Shown in pieces: positions 1 through 8,192 of a stretch of 64,000 nucleotides of DNA (position 1 is its first letter; each line of letters starts with the position of its first letter). The stretch lies in assembly GCF_042653205.1 (NCBI RefSeq), contig NZ_JBHSHY010000004.1:1-64000 (forward strand). Direction: 5' to 3'. Position numbers and translations under genes: made by a program. The DNA is from Paenibacillus_Z sp042653205. GTDB taxonomy: Bacteria; Bacillota; Bacilli; Paenibacillales; Paenibacillaceae. The notes beneath the pieces were generated by a model. The model saw only the letters and a list, made by a program, of their open reading frames with translations. It was not told where the DNA came from and ran no database searches.

Positions 1-416
1 GCCGCGGCGCCGCGGCTGCGCCGCCGTGGGCCCAGGCGGCCTGCGCCACCGCGCTGACCGGCGCGGCCGGGCTCGCCCTGGCGGCGCGCCGCCGGCACGA
101 ACGCTTCGCGTTCGGGGCTGCGCTGCGCCGGTACGGCAGCGCCCTGACGGCGGGCCGGCATACCGCGGCCCGCAGCCAGTTCCTCCAGCTCGCGGACGCC
201 GTATGGCGCGAGCTGTATAAGCAGTGCGGCGCGAAGCCGCCGCACCGCACGGCGCGCGAGTACGCGGCGGGACTGGCGCTGCCGCCGGAGGCGGCCCCGC
301 TCGTCGCCGACTTCGTGCGCTGGGATGAGGAGGCGCGGTATGGCGAGCTGCCGCGCCGGCTTCCGTCGCCGCAGCAGATGGCGGTGCTCATCGAGGGGCT
401 GGGCGCCCCGAAATAA
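1..416 (+). CDS. C-terminal part of a transglutaminase-like membrane protein (DUF4129 tail, YebA type)
   Basis: The reading frame is open from the window edge to the TAA at 414-416, so the gene is truncated on the left. About 137 residues remain. They start with an Ala-rich hydrophobic stretch that looks like the end of a last membrane helix, followed by a basic cytoplasmic tail containing RTAREYAAGLALP and LVADFVRWDEEARYGE. That pattern is typical of the DUF4129 tail of TgpA/YebA-like transglutaminase proteins. In B. subtilis yebA lies just upstream of guaA, and guaA is the next conserved gene here. The assignment therefore rests on the tail pattern plus synteny; the catalytic core is outside the window. 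Confidence 0.6.
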   Translation, partial: RGAAAAPPWAQAACATALTGAAGLALAARRRHERFAFGAALRRYGSALTAGRHTAARSQFLQLADAVWRELYKQCGAKPPHRTAREYAAGLALPPEAAPLVADFVRWDEEARYGELPRRLPSPQQMAVLIEGLGAPK

Positions 417-441
417 GCCGCATCCGGCATATTCGCCGTCA

Positions 442-539
442 TAGGTGGCTAAGAGCGGTACCAGGTACCGTTCTTTTAGCGAAAATACCGTTTTGCGGCG
501 CAGGAGCGGCACTGGGTACGGTTCTTCTTTCACCACCTA
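442..539. repeat. nested inverted repeat in the gap after the yebA-like gene
   Basis: TAGGTGG (442-448) and CCACCTA (533-539) are inverted outer arms. Inside lies a palindrome, CGGTACC-A-GGTACCG (456-470), whose arms extend imperfectly through CTAAGAG/TTCTTTTAG. GGTAC and GTTCTT recur at about 515-527. It could be a small REP/MITE-like unit; no coding potential was seen. Confidence 0.4.
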
Positions 540-550
540 CCCCTTTAAAT

Positions 551-599
551 AAATCAGGCTGTCCCTCCGTCATCAAACGACGAAGGGACAGCCTGATTT
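551..599. terminator. bidirectional terminator-like hairpin between convergent genes
   Basis: Perfect 16-bp arms at 551-566 and 584-599 (AAATCAGGCTGTCCCT and its complement) are continued by an inner CGTC/GACG pair around a 7-nt loop. It lies between the yebA-like tail and the leftward bactofilin gene, with A/T at both bases of the stem, so it can serve both. Confidence 0.7.
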
Positions 600-645
600 A
601 GGTTTCGGAGGTTGGACCTAGGCGCGTCGGGCTCCGCCGCGACGG

Positions 646-2646
646 CTACCAGTTGCGCAGCAGCGCCGCGGCTTCCTCGTCTCTGCGGCTTGCGGCGCTT
701 TCGGCAGCCGGCGCGGAAGCGCGGCGCGAAGGTCGGCGCGATTCGAAAACCGGCCAGTCCGACGTCTCAGCTGTGTCAACGATGTTCGCCATGCTTGTTG
801 CCGCCATGCGGGCAACGGGACCGTCATCCTCCGTTACCCCGTCAACTTCCGCACCGAATGATGGACTGTCTTGCTCGATATCCTTATCCGTTGGCGAGAC
901 GTGTAGAGCAGCATCGAAGTTCTCGCTTTCCTCATCCGGCTGTTTCGTCGTCCCGCTGCGGCGAACTGCAGCTTCGTCCATTCCGGACATTTTTGTTTTC
1001 GCGAGGGGACGAGCATGCTCGGCGCTATCGATTTCCGCTGCGGACCCGCTAAAAATCGCACTCGCTGCTATATTTTCGCTGCCGGCGTGCGCGATAACCG
1101 CCACTCTCAGCGCCGCTGCCTCGTTCACTGCCGCGTGCCCTGTCGCTGCCTCATTGTCGGCAGCCGCATCGTTGGCTTCCCGAGGTGCTGTCAGGCGTCT
1201 CATAGCTGCCTCGGTTTCCGCAGCGTCAGTTCCGGGGGCCGCCGCATTGGCTGCCGCCGCCATTGCATCGGTGCCCACCTCCGAAACGGCGTTCGCCGTC
1301 GCTTCGGCTTCGCCCATACCGCTGGCCGCCATCACCGCCGCGCTCACCGCAGCTTCGGCTTCTTCCGTACCGGCCCCCGCTACAGCCGCGCTCACCGGAA
1401 CCTCGGCTACCTCCGCCGCCGCTGCCGCGTTCGCCGTCGCTTCGGCTTCGCCCATACCGCTGGCCGCCATCACCGCCGCGCTCACCGCAGCTTCGGCTTC
1501 TTCCGTACCGGCCCCCGCTACAGCCGCGCTCACCGGAACCTCGGTTTCTTCCACCTCCGTACCAGCGCCCGCTGTCGCCACGCCTGTGGCAATCACCGCT
1601 TCCGTCGCCGTGCCATCCGCGGCAGCCCGTCCTGCCGTCTCGCGCCCCGGCCCGTCCGTCCGCGCATACGTGCCGCCCGCCGCGAAGGTCGCTTCGGCGG
1701 ATTCGCCGCCCAATTCGTCGATCAGCAGCTCGTCGATGCTGACGGTTCCCGCCGCGCGGCCGACGCCGGTCGCGCCGAACGCTTCCGCCGCCGCGGACGC
1801 ACCTTCGGCATGGCTCGCGGCATGCTCCGATACGCCCCAAGCGGCGCATCCGTCCTCGCTCGCGCCTCGCGCTGCATCAAACGCCGCCGCGGCATTTCCG
1901 CCACTACCGCCTGGAGCATCGGCGCCAGCGGCTTGCCCCAGCACGTCCAGGGCGGCGAGTTCCGCCGTGGTGACGCCTGCCGCGCGCGCCATCGCCCGCG
2001 CGCCGCCGCCGTGCACGCTCTGCATGAATGCCCGCCCGCTCTCGCGCAGCGGGTCGGCGGTTCCGGCGGCGGGGCTTGCCGCGGCCTGCGGCTCAGCTTC
2101 CGCCAGCGCCGCTTCCGACGACGCCCCGGCGCGTTCCGGCGCGCGGAAGCTGAACTTCCGCGGCATGCCGGCCTGATCGTCCCGGTTTCGCCGGTCATGC
2201 CCGCTGCGGCGCTCCTCGCCGTTCCAGTTCGGATCGGCCGCCACGCGCCGGTCGCCTCCTTTGCGGCGCTCCAGCGGACTGACGACGGGCTCGCCCATGT
2301 CCATAGCGCTTTTGCCCTGGAAGACGCCGCCTTCCTCGATCTCGAGCGTGGCCGCGTCCATGTCGCCGACCAATTTGCCCGTCGACGTGATCGTCAGCTT
2401 GCCGCTGACCCGCACGTTCCCGGTCACTTGTCCCGCCAGGTGCAGGCTGCGCGCCGTAATGTTGGAGATCGCAAAGGCGGTCTCGCCGAGCGCCGCGTCC
2501 CCCTCGCAGAACAAGTCCCCCCGCAGCTGCCCTTCCAGCCGGACGCTGCCAGCCGAGCGAATGGTGCCCTCGACAAGGGTCCCTTCACCGATGAACATAT
2601 CGGACAGCAGTGTGCGAATTCGGTTTTTTTTCCAAAACTTGAACAT
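646..2646 (-). CDS. bactofilin (polymer-forming cytoskeletal protein) with a very long Ala-rich tail
   Basis: A 666-residue protein read leftward. The ATG at 2644-2646 was chosen over one 24 nt upstream because GGAGATG lies 7 nt before it. Residues 1-120 are a bactofilin domain: short repeating beta-strand units such as IGEGTLVEGTIRSAGSVRLE and GQVTGNVRVSGKLTI. Bactofilins polymerise without nucleotide into membrane-associated filaments. A basic stretch (RRKGGDRR, EERRSGHDRR) follows, then about 500 residues of Ala/Glu/Gly-rich low-complexity sequence. That tail holds a 116-bp exact direct repeat (1291-1406 and 1429-1544). Typical bactofilins are 100-200 residues, so the tail is unusual. The gene is divergent from a ParM-like gene. 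The domain call is strong; the role of the tail is unknown. Confidence 0.8.
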   Translation of the reverse strand: MFKFWKKNRIRTLLSDMFIGEGTLVEGTIRSAGSVRLEGQLRGDLFCEGDAALGETAFAISNITARSLHLAGQVTGNVRVSGKLTITSTGKLVGDMDAATLEIEEGGVFQGKSAMDMGEPVVSPLERRKGGDRRVAADPNWNGEERRSGHDRRNRDDQAGMPRKFSFRAPERAGASSEAALAEAEPQAAASPAAGTADPLRESGRAFMQSVHGGGARAMARAAGVTTAELAALDVLGQAAGADAPGGSGGNAAAAFDAARGASEDGCAAWGVSEHAASHAEGASAAAEAFGATGVGRAAGTVSIDELLIDELGGESAEATFAAGGTYARTDGPGRETAGRAAADGTATEAVIATGVATAGAGTEVEETEVPVSAAVAGAGTEEAEAAVSAAVMAASGMGEAEATANAAAAAEVAEVPVSAAVAGAGTEEAEAAVSAAVMAASGMGEAEATANAVSEVGTDAMAAAANAAAPGTDAAETEAAMRRLTAPREANDAAADNEAATGHAAVNEAAALRVAVIAHAGSENIAASAIFSGSAAEIDSAEHARPLAKTKMSGMDEAAVRRSGTTKQPDEESENFDAALHVSPTDKDIEQDSPSFGAEVDGVTEDDGPVARMAATSMANIVDTAETSDWPVFESRRPSRRASAPAAESAASRRDEEAAALLRNW
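1291..1544. repeat. 116-bp exact direct repeat inside the bactofilin tail
   Basis: Positions 1291-1406 and 1429-1544 are identical with a 138-bp period, a multiple of three. The duplication therefore keeps the frame and duplicates an Ala/Glu/Gly-rich block of the leftward protein. It is a likely site of length variation. Confidence 0.85.
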
Positions 2647-2805
2647 CTGTCGGCATCTCCTTCGTCGCAACCAGGTCTACAATCGCATCGGGTTCGGCAA
2701 AACGAGTACCGGCCGATCCTTCACAAACACGGCCGTTTTACCGAATAAACACATATACCGATTAATTCGGCAGGCGATCGCGAAAAGCTTAGAGGAGGCA
2801 CCGAT

Positions 2806-3918
2806 GTGATTAGGCTCGCAGGCATAGACGTAGGAAACGACAGCGTGAAACTGGTACTCGAAGGAGCGACGGAGCCCGTCGTCATTCCGAGCATTCTCGC
2901 CCCCGGGTACGAGCGGCACGTATTTCAGGAGGAGGACGCCCCGCTGAAGGCGCTGGACGTGCGCATCCACAGCCCGAAGCTGAAAAAGAACCGCGAGCGG
3001 TATTTCGTCGGCTTGCTCGCCATGGAAGACCAGGACAATTCTGAGCTCGAGGAAACGGACAACAAGGCGACGAGCGACCAAGCACTGATCGTGGCGCTGA
3101 CCGCGCTCGCGTACGCGGCGCTTACGAGCGGGGTGTATCCGCCGGTGGAGGGACAGGGGCCCGAGGTGGCGGAATACATCGTCGGCACGGGGCTGCCCGT
3201 CCGCACGTACACCGGATTTCATAAGACGTTCGAGGAGCGGCTCGTCGGCGAGCACGAAGTGACCTTCCTGTCCACGCCGAAGCTGCGCGGGCGCGTCGTC
3301 CGGGTCGCGATCCGGCGCGCGGTCGTCTCCATTGAAGGGGCCGCCGCGCTGTTCCACATGGCGACGCACGACAACCTGTCCGTGCGCAACGAGGAGCTGT
3401 ACTACGGCTGCATCGGCATTTGCGAGATGGGCGCGCTGACGACGGATTTTCCGGTCATCAAGCGAATGAGCATCGACAACCAGTTCAGCACGGGCGAGCA
3501 GTTCGGGCTGGCCGGCTACCTGGACAGCATCATCCGCGAGGTCGAGGACCAGTACGGCCACCGGTTCCCGAGCCGGGCGAAGCTGATCCAGCGCATCAAG
3601 AGCGGCGATTACCTAATCCAGCGCATCGGCGAGGGGCAGGCGGACATCCGCCCGATCGTGGACTCGTATTTCGCCCGTGCGGCGAACAAGGTGCTTGATC
3701 TCATCCTGAAGCGGTGGAAGAAGAACCCGGACATTCAATGCTTTTACGTACTCGGCGGCGGGGGCGCGGCACTGCGGAGCTATCTGACCGAAGCGGCGGG
3801 GCCGGTGCGCCTGCGGTTCGTGGAGGACGGCGAGTTCCAGAACGTCTACGGCTATTTGAAACTGGCGAGGAACAAGCAGCTTCAGGCGCAGGCCGCCGCA
3901 GCGGCTGAAGAAGCCTAA
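2806..3918 (+). CDS. ParM/StbA-family actin-like ATPase
   Basis: A 370-residue actin-like protein. It opens with a phosphate-1 loop, AGIDVGNDSVKLV, has a second phosphate/connector region around CEMGALTTDFPV, and an adenosine motif near YVLGGGGAAL. This is the order found in ParM/Alp and Ta0583-like actins. The start is GTG at 2806 with AGAGGAGG 7 nt upstream; the ATG at 2804 is followed at once by TGA. Plasmid ParM pushes replicons apart, but no parR-like partner or centromere array is visible here. A chromosomal role (division, morphology, or working with the adjacent divergent bactofilin) is only inference. The tail is Ala/Gln-rich. Confidence 0.8.
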   Translation: MIRLAGIDVGNDSVKLVLEGATEPVVIPSILAPGYERHVFQEEDAPLKALDVRIHSPKLKKNRERYFVGLLAMEDQDNSELEETDNKATSDQALIVALTALAYAALTSGVYPPVEGQGPEVAEYIVGTGLPVRTYTGFHKTFEERLVGEHEVTFLSTPKLRGRVVRVAIRRAVVSIEGAAALFHMATHDNLSVRNEELYYGCIGICEMGALTTDFPVIKRMSIDNQFSTGEQFGLAGYLDSIIREVEDQYGHRFPSRAKLIQRIKSGDYLIQRIGEGQADIRPIVDSYFARAANKVLDLILKRWKKNPDIQCFYVLGGGGAALRSYLTEAAGPVRLRFVEDGEFQNVYGYLKLARNKQLQAQAAAAAEEA

Positions 3919-3938
3919 GCGCATAACGCGAACTAGAG

Positions 3939-3974
3939 CCGGACCGGCCCCGATGCGGGCTTGTCCGGTTTTTT
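3939..3974 (+). terminator. rho-independent terminator after the ParM-like gene
   Basis: CCGGAC (3939-3944) pairs with GTCCGG (3963-3968), followed by a T run at 3969-3974. Confidence 0.7.
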
Positions 3975-4673
3975 CGTTTGCGGCGGCGCATGGCGTGGCG
4001 GCGGTGCGGTGCGCGGCGTGGCGGTGGTGCGGGCGTGGGCGGAGCGGAGCGGAGCGTCGGGATAACACGCGCCGGCAGTGGTTGAGGCGAGGCGTGCGGG
4101 GAGGCGGCGGTGCGTCGAGGTGCGTGGGCGGAGCGGCGGGATAACACGCGCCGGCAGCGGGGAGGCGGGCTGTTGCGTGCGCGTCCGCTCGGTTCGCGTT
4201 TTGGCGACGCACGGACGGACGTCGGGACAGGGCAACATGCAGTGCGTGCAGCGACTGAAGTCGCGGCCTTATTATGCCTCGTCTCCACGACTTTGGCCGC
4301 GGCGCAGGGCCGGGGGAGACATAAGCGGACAGGAAAGACGCTATTGCGGCGAATTTGCGATTTCGGTTTGCTGAGCGGACACAGATACCGCTATTGACCT
4401 CCGAAGCGGCTTAAAGCGGGCCGGATCTCACTAATAACGGCTCCTGTGTCCGCGAAAACTCGAAAACGCCCCAAAACACTCAAATAGCGGCTCGTGTGTC
4501 CGCGAATCTCGCGGCTCCGCCGCTCCGCGCGCGCCGCGCCCGCGCGCTGCCCCCGCGCGCCCCGGCTCCGCCCGCATCAACGCGCTCCCCGCATCCCGCA
4601 AGTCCCGTCCCCGCCTGACATTCCCGGCAGCGTTTTCTTCCGCTCCCCCGCGAAAACCGTGCCTTTCGTTTCC
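3975..4673. other. 700-bp gene-free gap rich in short repeats
   Basis: No open frame here looks like a protein. The left half is extremely GC-rich and carries a 21-bp direct repeat (CGGGATAACACGCGCCGGCAG) at 4058-4078 and 4137-4157. The right half carries four copies of a 22-bp unit, listed separately. The gap ends at the guaA promoter. Confidence 0.6.
4324..4503. repeat. four copies of a 21-22 bp unit, two direct and two inverted
   Basis: The unit resembles GCGGACACAGATACCGCTATT. Rightward copies are at 4324-4345 and 4374-4395; leftward copies are at 4433-4453 and 4483-4503. Each contains GCGG and CCGC-like arms, and spacing is about 50 bp. Facing copies could also pair over a long range. 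The copies vary in the middle but keep GCGGACA and CGCTATT-like ends, which suggests a dispersed intergenic family. Confidence 0.65.
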
Positions 4674-4702
4674 TTGACTGTCCCAAAGCGCCTATATATA
4701 AT
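4674..4702 (+). promoter_or_regulatory. sigma-A promoter of guaA
   Basis: TTGACT at 4674-4679 and TATAAT at 4697-4702 with a 17-bp spacer is close to the vegetative consensus. It starts about 35 bp before the guaA start. No riboswitch lies between promoter and gene. Confidence 0.8.
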
Positions 4703-4737
4703 TGACACAATGATTTGAGGGAGGCCTTGACAAAAAA

Positions 4738-6276
4738 GTGAACAAGCCAAATGAAATGATCGTTGTCCTCGACTTCGGCGGACAGTACAACCAGCTGATT
4801 GCACGGCGCATCCGGGACTTGGGCGTATATAGCGAGCTGCTGCCCTTCAATACCCCGGTGGAACGGATCCGGGAGCTTCAGCCGAAAGGCATCGTGTTCT
4901 CGGGAGGGCCGGCGAGCGTGTATGAAGAGAAGTCGCCGCTCGTGGATCCCGCGATTTACGAGCTGGGCCTGCCGATCTTCGGGATCTGCTACGGCATGCA
5001 GCTGATCGCGCATCAGCTGCACGGCAAGGTCGAGCGCGCCGGCAAGCGCGAGTACGGCAAGGCGGAAGTGGATTTCATCGCGGGCAGCGAGCTCGTGAAG
5101 GACCTCGAGGCGCGCCAAACGGTCTGGATGAGCCACGGCGACCATGTCGTGGAACTGCCGTCCGGCTTCCGCGTCGACGCCAGCACGGATCACGCGCCGA
5201 TCGCGGCGATGAGCCATCCGGAGCGCAAGCTGTTCGCGGTGCAGTTCCATCCGGAAGTGCGCCACTCCGTCAAGGGCAACGAGATGATCCGCAACTTCCT
5301 CTACAATGTCTGCGGCTGCGAAGGCAATTGGAGCATGAGCACGTTCATCGACGACACGATCCGCGACATCCGCGAGCAGGTCGGCGACGGCAAGGTGCTG
5401 TGCGCGCTGTCCGGCGGCGTGGATTCGTCCGTCGTGGCGATCCTGCTGCATAAGGCGATCGGCGATCAATTGACGTGCATGTTCATCGATCACGGCCTCC
5501 TCCGGAAAGGCGAAGCCGAGAGCGTCATGGAGACGTTCGTCGGCAAGTTCGACATGAAAGTGGTCAAGATCGACGCGAGCGAGCGGTTCCTCGGCAAGCT
5601 TAAGGGCGTCGACGATCCGGAGCAGAAGCGCAAAATTATCGGCAACGAATTCATCTACGTGTTCCAAGAGGAATCCGCGAAGTTCGACGACTTCGAATTC
5701 CTCGCGCAAGGCACGCTGTATACGGATATCGTTGAGAGCGGCACGGCGACGGCGCAGACGATCAAGTCGCACCACAACGTCGGCGGCCTGCCGGAGGACA
5801 TCACCTTCAAGCTCGTCGAGCCGCTGAAGGCGCTGTTCAAGGACGAAGTCCGCAAGGTCGGCGAAGAGTGCGGCCTGCCGGAAGCGATCGTCTGGCGCCA
5901 GCCGTTCCCGGGTCCGGGTCTCGCGATCCGCGTCCTCGGCGAAGTGACGGAAGACAAGCTGAAGATTGTCCGCGATTCGGACTGGATTCTGCGCGACGAG
6001 ATTGCCAAGGCCGGCCTGGACCGGGAGATTTGGCAGTACTTCACGGCGCTCCCGAACATGAAGAGCGTCGGCGTCATGGGCGACGCCCGTACGTATTCGT
6101 ACACGGTCGGCATCCGCGCGGTGACGTCCATCGACGGCATGACGGCGGATTGGGCGCGCATTCCGTGGGACGTGCTGGAGAAAATCTCCGTGCGCATCGT
6201 CAACGAAGTCGAGAACGTCAACCGGATCGTCTACGACATCACGTCGAAGCCGCCGGCGACGATCGAGTGGGAATAA
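4738..6276 (+). CDS. guaA: GMP synthase (glutamine-hydrolysing)
   Basis: A 512-residue cytosolic enzyme that converts XMP, ATP and glutamine to GMP. The N-terminal class I amidotransferase domain has GICYGMQ with the nucleophile Cys84 and QFHPE with the catalytic His/Glu. The central ATP pyrophosphatase loop is SGGVDSS, and the C-terminal dimerisation domain ends KPPATIEWE as in the family. The start is GTG 4738 with AGGGAGG 13 nt upstream; an ATG at 4756 is an alternative. The length equals the Bacillus enzyme. It has its own promoter and is separate from the IMP-forming operon downstream. Confidence 0.97.
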   Translation: MNKPNEMIVVLDFGGQYNQLIARRIRDLGVYSELLPFNTPVERIRELQPKGIVFSGGPASVYEEKSPLVDPAIYELGLPIFGICYGMQLIAHQLHGKVERAGKREYGKAEVDFIAGSELVKDLEARQTVWMSHGDHVVELPSGFRVDASTDHAPIAAMSHPERKLFAVQFHPEVRHSVKGNEMIRNFLYNVCGCEGNWSMSTFIDDTIRDIREQVGDGKVLCALSGGVDSSVVAILLHKAIGDQLTCMFIDHGLLRKGEAESVMETFVGKFDMKVVKIDASERFLGKLKGVDDPEQKRKIIGNEFIYVFQEESAKFDDFEFLAQGTLYTDIVESGTATAQTIKSHHNVGGLPEDITFKLVEPLKALFKDEVRKVGEECGLPEAIVWRQPFPGPGLAIRVLGEVTEDKLKIVRDSDWILRDEIAKAGLDREIWQYFTALPNMKSVGVMGDARTYSYTVGIRAVTSIDGMTADWARIPWDVLEKISVRIVNEVENVNRIVYDITSKPPATIEWE

Positions 6277-6304
6277 ACTGGGGAATGTTAGTGTCGTCAA
6301 TCAC

Positions 6305-6334
6305 CCGAAAGCCCTGATACCTAAGGGTTTTCGG
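6305..6334 (+). terminator. hairpin just after guaA
   Basis: CCGAAAGCCCT (6305-6315) pairs with AGGGTTTTCGG (6324-6334) with one mismatch. There is no T run, so it may protect the 3' end rather than terminate. Confidence 0.4.
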
Positions 6335-6386
6335 CAATGGCGGCAAGATATTCCGCCCACACCCGCGACAATAAAATGCAACAATG

Positions 6387-6432
6387 ACTCTCTTTTATTT
6401 GCGTTGTTTAGCGAATAGAAGGGAGTTTTTTT
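6387..6432 (+). terminator. rho-independent terminator
   Basis: Thirteen-base arms 6387-6399 and 6414-6426 pair with two G-U wobbles and are followed by seven T (6426-6432). It closes the guaA unit. It resembles the terminator at 7111-7156, both starting GACTCTCTT and ending in GAGT plus a T run. Confidence 0.75.
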
Positions 6433-6609
6433 ACGTTGAACCAAGAATTTCGGGCAGACAAAGAAATGCGTTGTCTCTGATCTATCAATTAGGGATACGG
6501 CTTGCTAGTTCGCGTTTTTCCGTTCTTCAGTGCTTGCATGCGCCGCTGCCTATGCGCTGCTCCGCAGAACCGCAGAGCGATGGAACTACAATTGTTGTAT
6601 AAAAATGGT

Positions 6610-7050
6610 ATGTTGATGTTCGTTTTTAGCATGATGCCTGCGGGAGTATCGGCTAAAGCGCATGTAGGCGAGAAGACGGATTCGGTTTGTTTAAGTCCCA
6701 AACTCGTACAGCTGCAAGGTGATTTACGGAAGCTGTGGATCGACCATGCGGTTTGGACGAAGAAATACGTGGTCAGCGCGTTGGCAAATCTCCCGGATCA
6801 ACAGGAAATGCTGGCAAGATTGCTGCAAAATCAACAAGACATTGGAGATGCTTTTAAGCCCTATTATGGAGAAGAGGCTGGCAATAAGCTGGCTGAACTG
6901 CAATTGCTGACCGATCAAATCGTCGTCAGAATTAAAAATGACTGGAAAGGCGATACAGCCGCATACGACGACAAATATGAAACGCAAATCATTCATATGG
7001 CGGACGCCTTTACAGAAGGCATTGTCAAACAGTTTCCGGGTAAATTTTAA
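6610..7050 (+). pseudogene. degenerate secreted four-helix-type protein, apparently internally deleted
   Basis: The frame is open from 6502; the most signal-like start is ATG 6610. The motifs LRKLWIDHAVWTKKYVVSAL, LLQNQQDIGDAFKPYYGEEA and the end FTEGIVKQFPGKF match a small exported family common in Bacillus/Paenibacillus and often misnamed glycosyltransferase. As I recall the family, about 50 residues normally separate the GNKLAEL and LTDQIV segments; here they are directly joined. The signal peptide is weak and no Shine-Dalgarno is evident. The gene is less GC-rich than its neighbours and flanked by two similar terminators. I infer an in-frame deletion remnant; a short functional variant is possible. 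Confidence 0.5.
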
Positions 7051-7110
7051 ACTGGTCTCGGCCCGCCGGATCGGCGCTGCCGCCGCGCGAGCCGACGCGC
7101 GGATTACGGA

Positions 7111-7156
7111 CTCTCTTCCATTTATCTCCGCGGCAGAGGGAAGAGAGTTTTTTTAG
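7111..7156 (+). terminator. rho-independent terminator after the remnant gene
   Basis: Perfect 10-bp arms ACTCTCTTCC (7111-7120) and GGAAGAGAGT (7140-7149) are followed by a T run through 7156. Confidence 0.8.
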
Positions 7157-7241
7157 GTTTGTTTCGGCTGACGCGAGCGATATCGGGACGAGATGGTTTA
7201 TACTAGACGATATCGATCCGGATAGGAGGACGCTGACGCAT

Positions 7242-7838
7242 ATGACGACGGGCGGCAAGACGAATCCGCAGGCCGAGGCCTTCATCGCCAAGGCGAAGAC
7301 GTGGAAGGCGGAATATGAGCAGCTGCGGGCGATCGTGCTCGACTGCGGGCTAAACGAGGCATTCAAGTGGATGCATCCGTGCTACACGTTCGAGGGCAAG
7401 AACATCGTCCTGATCCATGGATTTAAGGACTACTGCGCGCTTCTGTTCCACAAAGGGGCGCTGCTGAAGGACCCGCACGGGATCCTCATTCAGCAGACGG
7501 AGAACGTGCAGGCGGCGCGGCAGATCCGGTTCACGGACGTTAAGGAGATCGTGGAGCTGGAGGCGACGCTGCGGGCGTATATTTACGAGGCCGTCGAGGT
7601 TGAACGGTCCGGCCGGGAAGTGGCCTTCAAGAAGCCCGAAGCGTTCGCCATGGCCGATGAATTCCGGGCGAAGCTGGGCGAGCTGCCTGCGCTGAAGGCC
7701 GCCTTCGACGCGTTGACGCCGGGGCGGCAGCGGGCGTATCTGCTGCATTTCGCCCAGCCCAAGCAGGCCAAGACCCGCGCGTCGCGGGTGGAGAAGTGGG
7801 TGCCGCATATTCTCGCCGGCAAGGGGTTGAACGATTAG
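7242..7838 (+). CDS. YdeI/OmpD-associated (DUF1801-like) family protein
   Basis: A 198-residue soluble protein. The N-terminal part has the DUF1801-type pattern of this family (AFKWMHPCYTFEGKNIVLIHGF, then CALLFHKGALL). The C-terminal part is the small OmdA-like helical region with RQRAYLLHFAQPKQAKTRASRVEKWV. B. subtilis YdeI has the same layout. The biochemical function is not established. The ATG at 7242 follows AGGAGG at a usable distance. It is transcribed alone and ends before a clear terminator. The family call is good; there is no functional inference. Confidence 0.8.
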   Translation: MTTGGKTNPQAEAFIAKAKTWKAEYEQLRAIVLDCGLNEAFKWMHPCYTFEGKNIVLIHGFKDYCALLFHKGALLKDPHGILIQQTENVQAARQIRFTDVKEIVELEATLRAYIYEAVEVERSGREVAFKKPEAFAMADEFRAKLGELPALKAAFDALTPGRQRAYLLHFAQPKQAKTRASRVEKWVPHILAGKGLND

Positions 7839-7884
7839 GGACAAGCCCCTAATTCCCAGGCGGCCGGACCAGGTCCTAAGACCG

Positions 7885-7917
7885 AACGCGGTTATCCCGA
7901 ATCCGCGTTGCTTTTTC
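7885..7917 (+). terminator. terminator after the YdeI-like gene
   Basis: AACGCGG (7885-7891) pairs with CCGCGTT (7903-7909), followed by GCTTTTTC. Confidence 0.7.
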
Positions 7918-7918
7918 G

Positions 7919-7948
7919 TTGACAGGCCGTGAATAATGTCGCTAAAAT
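7919..7948 (+). promoter_or_regulatory. promoter of the pbuG riboswitch transcript
   Basis: TTGACA (7919-7924) and TAAAAT (7943-7948) with an 18-bp spacer, about 30 bp before the aptamer. Confidence 0.65.
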
Positions 7949-7979
7949 GTTCACAGACTCAATACAAACAATTGCATGT

Positions 7980-8050
7980 CTTTTCGTATAATCTCAAGAA
8001 TCGGCTTGAGAGTCTCTACGAGGTCACCGTAATGGCCTGTCTACGAAAAG
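7980..8050 (+). promoter_or_regulatory. guanine (purine) riboswitch upstream of pbuG
   Basis: The P1 arms CTTTTCGTA (7980-7988) and TACGAAAAG (8042-8050) are perfectly complementary. The conserved core is present: TATAATC, the P2 hairpin, TCTAC, and the P3 loop ACCGTAA. The base before the final UACG is C, the position that makes the aptamer read guanine/hypoxanthine rather than adenine. With the downstream terminator it should switch the permease off when guanine is plentiful. Confidence 0.93.
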
Positions 8051-8116
8051 CAAGAACGCGCGCGAACGGTCCATTCGCGGCGGCGGATCTTGTTTTGCGT
8101 GGAACCTGGAGAAGGA

Positions 8117-8141
8117 TGCCGAGGCAGCTCGGCGTTTTTTT
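8117..8141 (+). terminator. riboswitch expression-platform terminator before pbuG
   Basis: GCCGAG (8118-8123) pairs with CTCGGC (8128-8133) and is followed by G and seven T. It lies in the leader, between aptamer and start codon, as expected for transcriptional control. Confidence 0.8.
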
Positions 8142-8192
8142 CTAGGTTCTTTGTTTGTTCTGAACAACATTTTTTGGGAGGGTTTTTGAAAA

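Noticed and set aside
653..2748. Long plus-strand open frames (507, 577 aa) opposite the bactofilin gene
   Set aside because: They are Ala/Arg-rich shadows of the real leftward frame in very GC-rich DNA, with no ribosome site or motifs.
2804..2809. ATG at 2804 as start of the ParM-like gene
   Set aside because: It is followed immediately by TGA. GTG 2806, in the coding frame, has the proper ribosome-site spacing.
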